Assembly (NCBI GenBank): GCA_022426155.1
Contig: JAKMEE010000032.1
Coordinates: 62,001-126,000 of the forward strand
Source of the DNA: Candidatus Poseidonia sp.
Lineage (GTDB): Archaea; Thermoplasmatota; Poseidoniia; Poseidoniales; Poseidoniaceae
Length of the DNA: 64,000 nt
Direction of reading: 5' to 3'
Below the pieces are notes generated by a model. It searched no databases. It saw only the letters and a program-made list of their open reading frames with translations, and was not told the DNA's origin. Made by a program: the position numbers and the translations under genes. Every line of letters begins with the position of its first letter. Within the stretch, counting starts at the first letter, position 1. Below are positions 1 through 9,828 of the stretch, piece by piece.

Positions 1-2
1 AA

Positions 3-1010
3 CAAGGCAGCAAATTGGTGTTATTTGTGACAGGTAAATGTCATTGGGGTTGTGATTATTGCCCTCTCTCAGATAACCGTCGAGAAACACCCGATATGTT
101 TGCCAACGAACGCCGTTGCACCACTTGGAATGAAGTGATTGAAGAAGGCCATGCTATGAACGCTACAGGTACAGGAATCACGGGTGGTGATCCGATGCTT
201 GATTTGGAGAAAACGCTTGAAGCAGTAAGACAATTGAAAGCTGCTTTTGGTCCAAAGCACCACATTCATGCTTACACCTCAATCCCCTTTCCACCTGAAC
301 GAGCGATTGATTTTGCACAGGCAGGTTTGGATGAACTTCGATTCCATCTTCTCGATGGGACGACATCAAAATATCGGGCAACAATGGAAGCTTGTGCAAA
401 GCATGGAATCACTGTTGGAGTGGAACTACCATGTGAACCTGACAAGGAATCCCAACTCTTCGCCCTCCTGGATGAATTAGAGACCGTACCCGTTGATTTT
501 CTCAATTTGAATGAATTAGAAATCACGGTGGGGAATCAAGAGAACATGGATGTTCGCGGTTTCAATCTTAGTGGTGGTATAACGGCTGCTGCAGAAGGTT
601 CCGCAGAACTCGCAATTCGATTGAAGGAAGCAGCGAGAAAAAAATCATACCATCTGAAATTCTGCACGGCCAAGTACAAAGATGCTGGTCAATTGCGGAA
701 TCGTTTCAAGAGACGAGGGCAGGCCACATTACGCCCTTATGAGGTGCTGAGTGACGACGACACGCTTCTGTTTGGAGCCATCCCAACCGATCTGCAGGAT
801 GCTCAAGATGACATGAATGAACTCAACGAAGTATTGGGAATGGCTGAAGGTTGGCTCCGCTATGATGGCGTGAATCAACGAATTGAGTTACCTCTCTCCG
901 TTGCCGAATCCTTGGCTGATATCCTTGATGTCCCTGTCTTGCTCGTCGAAGTTCATCCGACCCACGAGCGGCTCGAGGTTGGCGTAGTACACCTTAATGA
1001 GCACCGTTGA
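3..1010 (+). CDS. Radical SAM protein (COG2108-like, PFL-activating-enzyme related), 5' truncated by window edge
   Basis: CHWGCDYC (CxxxCxxC) cluster motif followed by GGDPML; frame stays open to the window start (Q G S K L V L F...), so the listed TTG start at 15 is probably not the real start. Confidence 0.8.
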   Translation, partial: QGSKLVLFVTGKCHWGCDYCPLSDNRRETPDMFANERRCTTWNEVIEEGHAMNATGTGITGGDPMLDLEKTLEAVRQLKAAFGPKHHIHAYTSIPFPPERAIDFAQAGLDELRFHLLDGTTSKYRATMEACAKHGITVGVELPCEPDKESQLFALLDELETVPVDFLNLNELEITVGNQENMDVRGFNLSGGITAAAEGSAELAIRLKEAARKKSYHLKFCTAKYKDAGQLRNRFKRRGQATLRPYEVLSDDDTLLFGAIPTDLQDAQDDMNELNEVLGMAEGWLRYDGVNQRIELPLSVAESLADILDVPVLLVEVHPTHERLEVGVVHLNEHR

Positions 1011-1055
1011 GCATCGTATGGCTTAAACCCGAAAGGCGAGTCGCAGGTTTACCTA

Positions 1056-1131
1056 GGGCTCGTGGTCTAGGGGTTATGACGTCGCCTTCACATGGCGAAG
1101 ATCGCCGGTTCAATTCCGGCCGAGCCCACCA
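1056..1131 (+). tRNA. tRNA-Val (CAC), 3' CCA encoded
   Basis: GGGCTCG...CGAGCCC acceptor stem, anticodon stem-loop TCGCC-TTCACAT-GGCGA, T-arm GCCGGTTCAATTCCGGC, then A + CCA. Confidence 0.95.
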
Positions 1132-1248
1132 ATACCAGATCAAAGATGCACTGCGATTGATTTTAATTGTTTTTTAGGCGTTTTTTGAGGTTTTTTTGTA
1201 AAATCACTCGATACAAGGTGTTAAGAGTAGTCAGTACGATTTCCTGTT

Positions 1249-1464
1249 ATGAACATGAATGGAAAAGAGCGAATCGTACGTGCACTGTTGGGATCAATGG
1301 TTGTTGTTGCAGATTTTTTGGCAACGATACACATCGAAGTAGTTTTCCTGATCGTTGGTCTCTGGGGTGTCATCACCTCCACCTTCGGCTATTGTCCGTT
1401 TAACACGCTCTTCAATCGAAATAGTTGTGAACTTCCTCAAACTTCCTCGGCCCTTGGGTCATGA
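1249..1464 (+). CDS. Small DUF2892 (YgaP-TM-like) membrane protein
   Basis: 71 aa; N-terminal NGKERIVRALLGS, hydrophobic helices, C-terminal FGYCPFNTLF typical of DUF2892. Confidence 0.7.
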   Translation: MNMNGKERIVRALLGSMVVVADFLATIHIEVVFLIVGLWGVITSTFGYCPFNTLFNRNSCELPQTSSALGS

Positions 1465-1522
1465 CCTGCGAGGAGGGCCTCTGAGGGCTACATTCTTGAA
1501 CGACCCGCATGCTGTGTGAAGC

Positions 1523-2989
1523 ATGGGACTCCTTGAGCAAGCCGATTTCGGTGTATTCAAAGAGAAATCCACTTGGCAAGCATTTGGTATCGCTCTGTTA
1601 ATGTTCGTTACCATTTCATTTGCAGCTCTTTCCATGTTCGATAGCATGGATGAATTATTTCAATCAGATGCAGAACCTGCACCCATCCCAAACCTTGTCT
1701 ATGAATCTCTCAATCGCACAGGCATCGAATCCAATGTGACCAATGAAACTGGATGGTTCAATCTTGATGACCGCCGAGGGAGTATTATCATACTTGACTT
1801 GATGGCACATGATTGTAGTAACTGTCACTATGTCCAAGATCATCTTGAGGAAAATATGGATGAGTGGCAAGCCATCGCTGAAGAAAATAACACGAATTTA
1901 GAAATTTATGGCTACGGGGGATGGTACAGTGAATCCCTTGATTATCTCAACGAGACCAGTGGTAAATATACAGTCCCGCTTTATCCAACAGGATTTGGCT
2001 CCAGTCAAGCAGCCATCCTCGAAGATGGAACTACCACTGACCCTGTTCGTTTATTCACCACGGGAGGGACTGGCCAAATCCCAGTGGTCATGATCATTGA
2101 CGAAGAGGGTTACATCATTGAACAACAGCCAACAGGGACCCCGGTCGATGAATGGGAATCCTTCGAAACAACATTGATGACGGCTCTTTCACAAGATGTG
2201 AGTGAGACTTTTGATTCAAGGATTGGATGGGAGGAGCCTGAAACATCCTTCACAGCCATCTTCGTTCTCGGCCTCATCCTCTCAATTCTGGTGTATTTCT
2301 CACCATGTGCATTCCCCGTCTTGCCAGGTTTCATTTCGTATTATCTCTCCCTAGGCGCTCGGGAAGACGAACTCATTGCAGAGGGTAAACTCAAGACAGG
2401 TATGCCCAGTTCATTCAACATTGGTTTGCTCTCTGGGTTTGGAATGTGGACCTTTTTCGGAATCATCGGAATTGTCGCCCTCATTATGGGAGAGGCTTTC
2501 GCTAAATCAGGTATGATACATTACATCGCTATTGGAATTGCGATCCTTCTAATCATTCTCGGTTCGATGATGTTGATTGGTGTCACTTCCCACATCATGG
2601 GATTTGTTCAAGGATGGGTGGACAAATACAGCACAACGGAAGCAGATGAAACATTCACGCCTCGTCGGAACATGTACCTTTACGGAATCGGCTATGCAGC
2701 TGCATCCATTGATTGTACAGCCGCTGCCGTCCTGCCGTTTGTTGTATTTTTGAGCACACTTGGAACGTCCGCCATTGGATTTGGAATCGCTGGACTAATG
2801 GTTGGATTATTGATCTTGATGATTGTTGTTACCATGCTTGTCGGCATGGGGAGGCAAGTCATGATCAACTTCCTGCGTAAAGCAACAGGGATGATCAAGA
2901 TGGTGGGTTCATGGATGATGATTATGGCGGGTGTTGGATTAACCCTGTACCTCAACAATCCAAGTATCATGAATTCAATCATGGGTTAA
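1523..2989 (+). CDS. Thioredoxin-like domain fused to CcdA/DsbD-type transmembrane electron transporter
   Basis: N-terminal TM anchor, lumenal CSNC motif, then multi-TM domain with SPCAFPVLPGF and SIDCTAAAVLPF cysteine motifs characteristic of CcdA/DsbD. Confidence 0.85.
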   Translation: MGLLEQADFGVFKEKSTWQAFGIALLMFVTISFAALSMFDSMDELFQSDAEPAPIPNLVYESLNRTGIESNVTNETGWFNLDDRRGSIIILDLMAHDCSNCHYVQDHLEENMDEWQAIAEENNTNLEIYGYGGWYSESLDYLNETSGKYTVPLYPTGFGSSQAAILEDGTTTDPVRLFTTGGTGQIPVVMIIDEEGYIIEQQPTGTPVDEWESFETTLMTALSQDVSETFDSRIGWEEPETSFTAIFVLGLILSILVYFSPCAFPVLPGFISYYLSLGAREDELIAEGKLKTGMPSSFNIGLLSGFGMWTFFGIIGIVALIMGEAFAKSGMIHYIAIGIAILLIILGSMMLIGVTSHIMGFVQGWVDKYSTTEADETFTPRRNMYLYGIGYAAASIDCTAAAVLPFVVFLSTLGTSAIGFGIAGLMVGLLILMIVVTMLVGMGRQVMINFLRKATGMIKMVGSWMMIMAGVGLTLYLNNPSIMNSIMG

Positions 2990-3720
2990 GGGACTTCTTT
3001 GAGTTCTGCTAACCGTGGAACAACCCAAACATACCATGGGACGATTGAGAAAAATAGACCAGTCACGATGTCAAATAAGTAATGCTGTTTGATGGTGACA
3101 GTAGAGATGACCAGTAGAGCCCAACAAACGACGATAGTCAAGGAAAACAACCCTTTCCATGTTTGGGATTCCTTCATCCAATATCGGACCATGAGAACAA
3201 TGAGTGTGCTGTAAAGTACATGGACAGATGGCCAAGCATTGTACGGTGCATCAACAGTATGGAGCAACCCCATCACTGTATCATACAGGGGCCCTACGTC
3301 TGAAATTTGATGACGCAGATCAATTCGAACTGGGAATACCATCCAGAATACCATGGTTGAAAGTGAGATCATTGTCATGCATTGTAACAGAACCCAGCCC
3401 TCTTTACGGCGTTGTGGATTCAACGATGCCATCCAAGCGATGATGATGAAATAAAGATAGAATGAGACGTAGAAAACTAGAGTCCAAGCGATGAAAGGGA
3501 CTGTTTCTTCAAACGGTGTTTGGACATTGAAAGTGGTTGTATCACGCCAACGTGATACAAGATTTGCAGCGTAATATGGGCCTCCAATCAGCACCAATTG
3601 CAAGAGAGATAAAAAAGCGACTTGCTGTAAACGGGACCAAGCTTCTATCTTGTTGGCAATGCGTTGAAAGAATGGCCAGGTTGGGGACTTCAAAGCGGCT
3701 TGTTTTGTCTCTGTTTCCAT
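2986..3720 (-). CDS. PAP2-superfamily membrane phosphatase / inositolphosphotransferase-like
   Basis: Multi-TM with WPSVHVLYS and KQHYLFDIVTG motifs; start trimmed to METETKQ because the listed ORF overlaps the next gene. Confidence 0.7.
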   Translation of the reverse strand: METETKQAALKSPTWPFFQRIANKIEAWSRLQQVAFLSLLQLVLIGGPYYAANLVSRWRDTTTFNVQTPFEETVPFIAWTLVFYVSFYLYFIIIAWMASLNPQRRKEGWVLLQCMTMISLSTMVFWMVFPVRIDLRHQISDVGPLYDTVMGLLHTVDAPYNAWPSVHVLYSTLIVLMVRYWMKESQTWKGLFSLTIVVCWALLVISTVTIKQHYLFDIVTGLFFSIVPWYVWVVPRLAELKEVP

Positions 3721-3850
3721 ACAGCAGCCCTCCAAAGTTGAATACACCCAAGAGGGTGTTTTGTACGTCGACGGCGATGTAGGTCTTTGTGCTTTGGATT
3801 GATTTGTTTGACTATCGAATGGTGCATTTCTCGGTGCTTCTTCCCGGGAT

Positions 3851-4828
3851 TCAGGCTTCTTTCTCTTCCATTTTCCGCAGAACTTTTCGTTTTTGAACCG
3901 CGTCAAACATCGACATAGCGAGTTCCATTCGGCGTTCATAACGCTGATCTTCAAACGATGCGAGTTGTTGTTGTCGTCGATGCCGAGAATCCCATAACAT
4001 CTCTGCTCGTCGTAATTCTTTCAATTCAATTTCCAAAGCAACCATCATGTTTCTTCTTGCTTGTTGTTGTTCAATCTTCATCTTGGCCTCAATTATCCGA
4101 ATTGCTTGGTGTTCTTGTTGCTCAATTTTCCTGAGATTTCGGGTTGCAATGGCTTCATCTTTTTCTAGGGCCAATTTGTTGGTCAACTCAGTGATGCGTT
4201 GCAGTTCAAGAACACTTGGTTTTGTCATCAGCACTGCGCTGTGGAATGTTATTCCGAGCGACCTCAGAAGTTGACGCAGATTGATTTCACAATGTCCTTC
4301 AAAATGTTCTTGAGTGGTTCTACTTCTGACCTCTCCGTCATGTTCCAATGAAGCGATGATAGGATGTAATACTCGATGAATCACGTTTGTCATCAGCAAC
4401 TTAGCAAGCCCTTCAGTGTCCAAGACATTTGGATGATTGACAAATACATTCAGTAATTGGGCCAAATCATCTTGCTGAATTTGCAAGCGTAGTTGTACTT
4501 CGCCCTGGAGGGCTGAACCGCTGGGCCCTGGCATGACAAATGGAATTTCAACGTCAAAGGGAGCTGTAGTGACGAAGAGCATTCGGTGATCGGTTGCAGT
4601 AATTCCCACTAGGTCGCCAAGATATCGGGGGAATCCTCCACCAATATTCCGCAGCACCTCTTGTGTCGCTACCCTTCCAATCTTCCCATCAATAATGGAC
4701 ACACACGCTTCATTGGGTTTGAGTACAATTGATTGAGCAGTCCAAGTTTTGATTGAATCGATTCGAATCAAACGGGCGAGTATTTCAGGCTGATTTCTCC
4801 ATTGATATTTTTTTGTCATGATGTTCAC
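3851..4828 (-). CDS. SPFH/band-7-like domain protein with long C-terminal coiled coil
   Basis: N-terminal beta-rich region (IVLKPNEACVSIIDGKIG...) resembling SPFH/virion-core-like proteins; C-terminal Glu/Lys/Arg/Gln-rich helix. Confidence 0.5.
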   Translation of the reverse strand: MNIMTKKYQWRNQPEILARLIRIDSIKTWTAQSIVLKPNEACVSIIDGKIGRVATQEVLRNIGGGFPRYLGDLVGITATDHRMLFVTTAPFDVEIPFVMPGPSGSALQGEVQLRLQIQQDDLAQLLNVFVNHPNVLDTEGLAKLLMTNVIHRVLHPIIASLEHDGEVRSRTTQEHFEGHCEINLRQLLRSLGITFHSAVLMTKPSVLELQRITELTNKLALEKDEAIATRNLRKIEQQEHQAIRIIEAKMKIEQQQARRNMMVALEIELKELRRAEMLWDSRHRRQQQLASFEDQRYERRMELAMSMFDAVQKRKVLRKMEEKEA

Positions 4829-4831
4829 TTC

Positions 4832-5338
4832 TCATTGATTTTCGGCACCCCGCAAAACATACTGGCGCAGACGTAATTTGGTTTGGCAAATCATGATATT
4901 TTTGTGGCATTCATCGAGTTGCTCTTCCACAGAATCATACCTTGTTTGGGTGAAGGCTTCAATGGTTACACGAATCTGTTTAAGCAGAATACGATCATGT
5001 TCAAGTAATTGCAAGAGTGATTGATTTTTTGCTACCTGCTGTCCACTGAGGTAGGTGACGTGAAAGGGAGAAATCGCTTTGTCTAACTCACGAAGAAAAG
5101 CGTCAACCTCTCCCATTGTAGACTTGATTCTTCGTACGGACATCATCTTTTCTTGTTTCCATGAATCGTCATGGAGTTGCTCGAGAAAGCGACGAAGCAG
5201 ACTCATTTGATGATGCATGACTTGACGGAACTCTCGGTCAGCTTCAAGTCGCTTTTCTTTGGTGAGTCCAGTGTATCCAGTCAAGACCCATTGGACGCCC
5301 CTTGCATAACGTACCAGGTCCATAGGCGTGACAGTCAT
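4832..5338 (-). CDS. Hypothetical all-helical protein, co-directional with SPFH-like gene
   Basis: 168 aa ORF, 3 nt upstream of the SPFH-like gene, charged heptad-like helices. Confidence 0.65.
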   Translation of the reverse strand: MTVTPMDLVRYARGVQWVLTGYTGLTKEKRLEADREFRQVMHHQMSLLRRFLEQLHDDSWKQEKMMSVRRIKSTMGEVDAFLRELDKAISPFHVTYLSGQQVAKNQSLLQLLEHDRILLKQIRVTIEAFTQTRYDSVEEQLDECHKNIMICQTKLRLRQYVLRGAENQ

Positions 5339-5390
5339 TGTGTTTACCTGGTATGTATTTGGTCCTGCTCCTTCTTAGGAGTGTTGATGC

Positions 5391-6023
5391 TTAATGGCTC
5401 ACTAAGTCCGACCATCGAATGATTCTGTCAGCCATCCGATTTGCTTCTTCCTCATCATGTGTGACATGAATGGCACTGATGGAACGTTCCTTCAACCAGG
5501 TTCGCGTTTGAGACGCTAGGGCCAAACGCTGCTCCGTGTCCACAGAAGCAAATGGTTCGTCGAGTAACATGACATTTGGAGATTGAAGCAACGCTCGTGC
5601 AAATGCAACTCGTTGTGCTTCTCCTCCAGAAAGTTGACCAATATTTCGTCCCTGAAACCCTCCAAGGTTGACGAATGTGAGTACTTCTTCCACGGCTTCT
5701 GATTTCTTTTCGTTGGGAGCGCCATGGGGGTATCCAAGGCCAACGTTAGCTCCGACATCTAGATGGGGATAGAGTACCGGGCGTTGGAATAACATACCAA
5801 TTTCTGGATTGATTATTCGTCGTGCCAACAACGATTCACGCAATAAAATTTCACCCTCATCGGCCTCGTCTAATCCACAACAGATTCGTAACAGGGTTGT
5901 CTTTCCGCAACCGCTTGGTCCTAAGATGGATACAATCTCATGTTCCCCAATTTCAAGCATGAGTTTCTCGAACAGGACACGTTCACCAAATGATTTTCTA
6001 AGGTTCTTTAATTCAAACATCAT
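5391..6023 (-). CDS. thiQ: ABC transporter ATP-binding protein (ThiQ-like)
   Basis: Walker A GPSGCGKTT, signature LSGGEAQRVAFARALL, Walker B VMLLDEPFASVD; overlaps permease gene. Confidence 0.8.
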   Translation of the reverse strand: MMFELKNLRKSFGERVLFEKLMLEIGEHEIVSILGPSGCGKTTLLRICCGLDEADEGEILLRESLLARRIINPEIGMLFQRPVLYPHLDVGANVGLGYPHGAPNEKKSEAVEEVLTFVNLGGFQGRNIGQLSGGEAQRVAFARALLQSPNVMLLDEPFASVDTEQRLALASQTRTWLKERSISAIHVTHDEEEANRMADRIIRWSDLVSH

Positions 6024-7785
6024 CTGTTCCTCCAGTTGATTTTCTCACAAATTCACACACCAACAGGGCTGTGAATGTTACCACCATCAATGTCGTTGCC
6101 GCCGCCATGGCAGTTGGCATGACGAGTGGATCGAATTTTGGTCGACTCAGCAATTGGTCCACCATGATGGAAAGAGAATCCCAAGACCCGACTCGCACCA
6201 TCAAGTAAGTCGCTCCAAATTCCCCCAATGAGAAAGCCAAACACAAGGATGTGGCAATAGCGAACGGCCCTACAAGGAAGGCTCCCTTTCCATGCCACCA
6301 AGCGCGAAATAGCGGTAAATTCAGTAATTCAATTTGCTCCTCATACATGGGGTCCAAACGAGTGAAGGCCGGCCGGAATATGCGCACAGTGAAGGGGAGG
6401 ATGAGCATCACATGTGGTAAAACTGGAAGGTATTGAAATTGAAACATGGAGGGAAACCATTGCAACAATCCAACGACAATTCCAAGCCCGATCATGACGG
6501 CTGATGCCGAAAGTGGAACCATGCACATAATGTCGAGTGAATTAGCTAATTTTCTTTTTCCTTGCCGTTCCAGCCTATGGAATGCTGAGGCTAAAGCGTA
6601 TCCGGTTGGGAGGGCGATCAGCAAAGTGAGAAGCGCAAATGTCAAGGAATTTCCTAAGGCCTCCAAGAGGGTAATGGTCGATGCATCTCCTTGGTACACC
6701 TGACGCCAACCATCCAGTGTCCATGTCCAGCCTTGAGTTCCATCTTCAAGCATCGCTCGTTTGCGAAATGAAGCAATGAGTACGGAAAGAAAAGGCAAAG
6801 ATGTGATGGTGATAATGGCAAAAACATACCAGCGTTGGATTCTTGGTGCGTTTCCACGAAGTTTACGGTTTGCTTGCTCATCGTGTAAAGCGAGCATCTT
6901 GGTGTGTTGATTCTCAAATTTACTCGCCCCTGTTAGAATGATGAGCATGAATGCTCCTTGAATGAGGGCTAATCCTAGAACCAACAGACTTGCTTCGGTT
7001 CTGTAAAAGGCAATTCCTGCTGAACCACCCAATTCGCCGAGCAAGGATTCAACAGTATTGGCTCCAGGAACAAGCCATTTGACCAATGCAAAGGATGTGA
7101 ATGAGAAGAAAAACGTGTATGTGGCTGCTACTAAGAGACTTGGTCCCAAGACTGGCCACCAAAGGTGACGAACTCTCAACCACCAACTTTGGCCGCCGGG
7201 GAGGAGAAGCAGTTGTTCTTCCCAGTGAGGATTCATTTGGGCAAGGGTGGGCTCCAAGAACCGAACAACAAGTGAGAGATTGAACCATGCATGTGCGAGC
7301 ACAAGTGCCAACATGTGGCCTGGGTGCGCCCATCCGCTTAATTCAGAAAACCATTGGATTACACCTGTTTCTGTTCGTAAATCCAAGCCCATGAACGGTA
7401 GTAAACCACCAGAGGAATACAGTGCCAAAAAGCCAGCAGCTGCGACGATTGGGGGTGTGACAAATGGGACGAAGAGGAAGGCTCTCATGCCCCGAATCCC
7501 TCTCCATTCGTAGCGACCCAGAGACCAAGCCAATGGTATACCTATCAGAAGGGTGAGCAAAGTTGAGAGAGCCGCTTCAAGAAGGGTGAATTGCAATGCT
7601 TCTGTGGCAAGTGGTGTATCAAACGCATGGAGGATTGCGTCGATGGGTGAGGCTTGAGTGACCTGCATTAAACGAAGGACTCCGAGGAGAAGTGGGATGA
7701 TTCCAGCGGACACGACGACAACGATCACACCCCATTGGATGGGGTGCACGTTCACTTGGCTTGACGATGACGCCATACCAATCAT
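6013..7785 (-). CDS. thiP: ABC transporter permease, two fused modules (ThiP-like)
   Basis: 590 aa, two binding-protein-dependent permease halves; located between substrate-binding protein and ATPase. Confidence 0.8.
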   Translation of the reverse strand: MIGMASSSSQVNVHPIQWGVIVVVVSAGIIPLLLGVLRLMQVTQASPIDAILHAFDTPLATEALQFTLLEAALSTLLTLLIGIPLAWSLGRYEWRGIRGMRAFLFVPFVTPPIVAAAGFLALYSSGGLLPFMGLDLRTETGVIQWFSELSGWAHPGHMLALVLAHAWFNLSLVVRFLEPTLAQMNPHWEEQLLLLPGGQSWWLRVRHLWWPVLGPSLLVAATYTFFFSFTSFALVKWLVPGANTVESLLGELGGSAGIAFYRTEASLLVLGLALIQGAFMLIILTGASKFENQHTKMLALHDEQANRKLRGNAPRIQRWYVFAIITITSLPFLSVLIASFRKRAMLEDGTQGWTWTLDGWRQVYQGDASTITLLEALGNSLTFALLTLLIALPTGYALASAFHRLERQGKRKLANSLDIMCMVPLSASAVMIGLGIVVGLLQWFPSMFQFQYLPVLPHVMLILPFTVRIFRPAFTRLDPMYEEQIELLNLPLFRAWWHGKGAFLVGPFAIATSLCLAFSLGEFGATYLMVRVGSWDSLSIMVDQLLSRPKFDPLVMPTAMAAATTLMVVTFTALLVCEFVRKSTGGTDDV

Positions 7786-7786
7786 C

Positions 7787-8905
7787 TCATTGGGTTGCGG
7801 TTTGCCATTGGTTCAACCAATCTTCCATTTCATTCGCAATTCGTTCCATTGAAATCTCGGCATTTTTGAGAGGAGTATCTGTGTGCCACTCATAACCCTC
7901 TTGGGCGGGGAAGGTCGCATTGTTCAACACTGAATTCATCAGATTATTTACTGGCATATTTCGATTGACTTCATCCGATAGAAGGTATTCGATGAATGCA
8001 GTTGCGCCCTCTATTTGTGTGGCGCCATTGATGAGGCCTGCGTATTCGATTTGATGAAAGCTCGACCTCTCGAGCACGATGGAGGTCGAATGGGTCCAAT
8101 TTCCGCTATAATACGCTTCAACTCCAGGGGAGTGGCAATAAGATACGGTGAGCAATGCGTCTCCAAGATGCCCCTCTGTCCATTCTCCATACCCTCCGCT
8201 ATAATGCATTTCATAGGCTTCAGTCCAGCCTGAGGTGAATTGCGCACCATTGGCTGCCATGGCCTTCCACCAATCAAAAGCTGAGCTTGTCTCATCATCG
8301 TCATGCTCAAAATAATCAACAGTAGCTACCATGAAGGCACGTCCTGGAGAGGATGTCAAAGGAGATGGGAACACGGTTTTCCCATTCCACTGTGGTTCAG
8401 TTAATTCCCACAAACTCTCTGGCATGGTTCGGTTTTCTCCATCAAGGCCGTTTTCATCGACATTCAAGCAGATGTCTCCTTGGTCAAAGGGAGTTGCATA
8501 GGTTCCTTGGTACACATCAAGGACCGTTTCATCAATCTCATTTATTGATACATCGTTGGGTTGAAGGAGGCAAAATTGCAAAGCAGTTTGCAGGTATGTG
8601 TTGTCAAGTCCTATCGCAAGGTCTGCCTGAGGGGCTTGTTTGGTTTGCATCAGTAATTCGAGAATACCCCCAGCATCATCTGAGCGAATTAACTCAACTT
8701 CATAGCCGGTTTGTGTGGTGAATTCATCCAACATTTCTTGTGAAAATGCAGCGATATCGTAGGTCAATATCCGAACGGTGTTGTCCATGGTCCGAGATGG
8801 GGCCAAAATTGTACATGTCTCAGATTCTTCTTGCAGTGGCTCAAGACAACCAGCGAGGGGAGTCACAAGCATGAGCGCCACGATTGCAAGGCTTGGTATG
8901 TTCAT
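7787..8905 (-). CDS. thiB: Thiamine ABC transporter substrate-binding lipoprotein (ThiB/TbpA-like)
   Basis: Lipoprotein-type leader LVTPLAGC; VRILTYDIAAFSQEML, QADLAIGLDNTYLQTA and TVSYCHSPGVE resemble TbpA motifs; start set to MNIPSLA. Confidence 0.75.
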   Translation of the reverse strand: MNIPSLAIVALMLVTPLAGCLEPLQEESETCTILAPSRTMDNTVRILTYDIAAFSQEMLDEFTTQTGYEVELIRSDDAGGILELLMQTKQAPQADLAIGLDNTYLQTALQFCLLQPNDVSINEIDETVLDVYQGTYATPFDQGDICLNVDENGLDGENRTMPESLWELTEPQWNGKTVFPSPLTSSPGRAFMVATVDYFEHDDDETSSAFDWWKAMAANGAQFTSGWTEAYEMHYSGGYGEWTEGHLGDALLTVSYCHSPGVEAYYSGNWTHSTSIVLERSSFHQIEYAGLINGATQIEGATAFIEYLLSDEVNRNMPVNNLMNSVLNNATFPAQEGYEWHTDTPLKNAEISMERIANEMEDWLNQWQTATQ

Positions 8906-8910
8906 GAGCC

Positions 8911-9771
8911 TCACTCCATGTTCATCGCATCGATCACAGTATGGGTGCGATCGACCAATTCCATGGCATTGTGCCCGAGGATGTAAAGCGAAGGTTCCCA
9001 ACCAAAGGCTCCTTCATCGAGGATGGCATCAATGCGTCCATCGTCATGAGAAAGGACACCCTTCGGAGCAAGAGCAAGTTTGAACCCGAGCTCATCGGAG
9101 ATGAAATTAATGTCTCCCATGTCAACCATCCCATCCAAAATTGGAGGGCGCAGGTTGAGGATTGCGGTCTTACTCGGGTCAATTTCCCGTGCTTGGAGCA
9201 GGACAGAAGCCATGTGGCTTGAAGCGCCAAAGACAGGTGTTTCATGGCGACGCAATTGTTCATCCACGACAGTCATGCGCCCCGGATACGCCGCTACTTC
9301 TTCTTCTGTGGTTGCGCTTTCACTGCACGCTGCAATGTTCATTCCCACGGCCGGCATGTAATTATTGACCCTTGCAACATCCAGCCTTCCAGTGGCCCAT
9401 TCCAGTCTTCGGAGGATTGCCCGAGCGGTTTGGTCCGAATCGAGGTTCATGCCTGTAAGCGTTTTATCATAGCGTAATGTTTGGTTTCCAGCAAATTGTA
9501 ATTCTAAGATGAGTCGCTGGCGAATAACTTCAGTTCCTTTCCCCAATTGAGTGAGTGATTGAGATAATTCCTGTGCCCACCCATCAATCATCATGTCATC
9601 GGCTGATGCTCCAAGATCGATGGCTTGTTTCATGATTTGACGCGAAACAGTGCTCTGTGTCGAGCCTGTCACGGCTGCAATGTCCATTTGAGACCATCCA
9701 TTTGACCGCAATTCCTTCGCGAGTTGTTGATGCAATCGGTCAAGCCACTTACCGCCAATATCACCTAGCAT
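8911..9771 (-). CDS. thiR: HTH-ThiN transcriptional regulator (ThiR-like)
   Basis: N-terminal HTH (WSQMDIAAVTGSTQSTVSRQI) plus C-terminal ThiN-like domain (MPAVGMNIAACSE...VAAYPGRM...FGASSHMASVLLQAREIDPSKTAILNLR). Confidence 0.8.
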   Translation of the reverse strand: MLGDIGGKWLDRLHQQLAKELRSNGWSQMDIAAVTGSTQSTVSRQIMKQAIDLGASADDMMIDGWAQELSQSLTQLGKGTEVIRQRLILELQFAGNQTLRYDKTLTGMNLDSDQTARAILRRLEWATGRLDVARVNNYMPAVGMNIAACSESATTEEEVAAYPGRMTVVDEQLRRHETPVFGASSHMASVLLQAREIDPSKTAILNLRPPILDGMVDMGDINFISDELGFKLALAPKGVLSHDDGRIDAILDEGAFGWEPSLYILGHNAMELVDRTHTVIDAMNME

Positions 9772-9828
9772 GAGTGTTCCTTGTGGCGGATAGTATTCAA
9801 TGTTACTGGGGGATTATGCATCTTGAAT

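Noticed and set aside
1167-1403. 78-aa plus-strand ORF overlapping the DUF2892 gene
   Set aside because: Out of frame with the recognisable DUF2892 protein; Arg/Phe/Cys-rich spurious translation.
9772-9828. TPP riboswitch upstream of the thiamine locus
   Set aside because: No CTGAGA element or other conserved thi-box sequence seen on the minus strand; regulation better explained by the HTH-ThiN protein.
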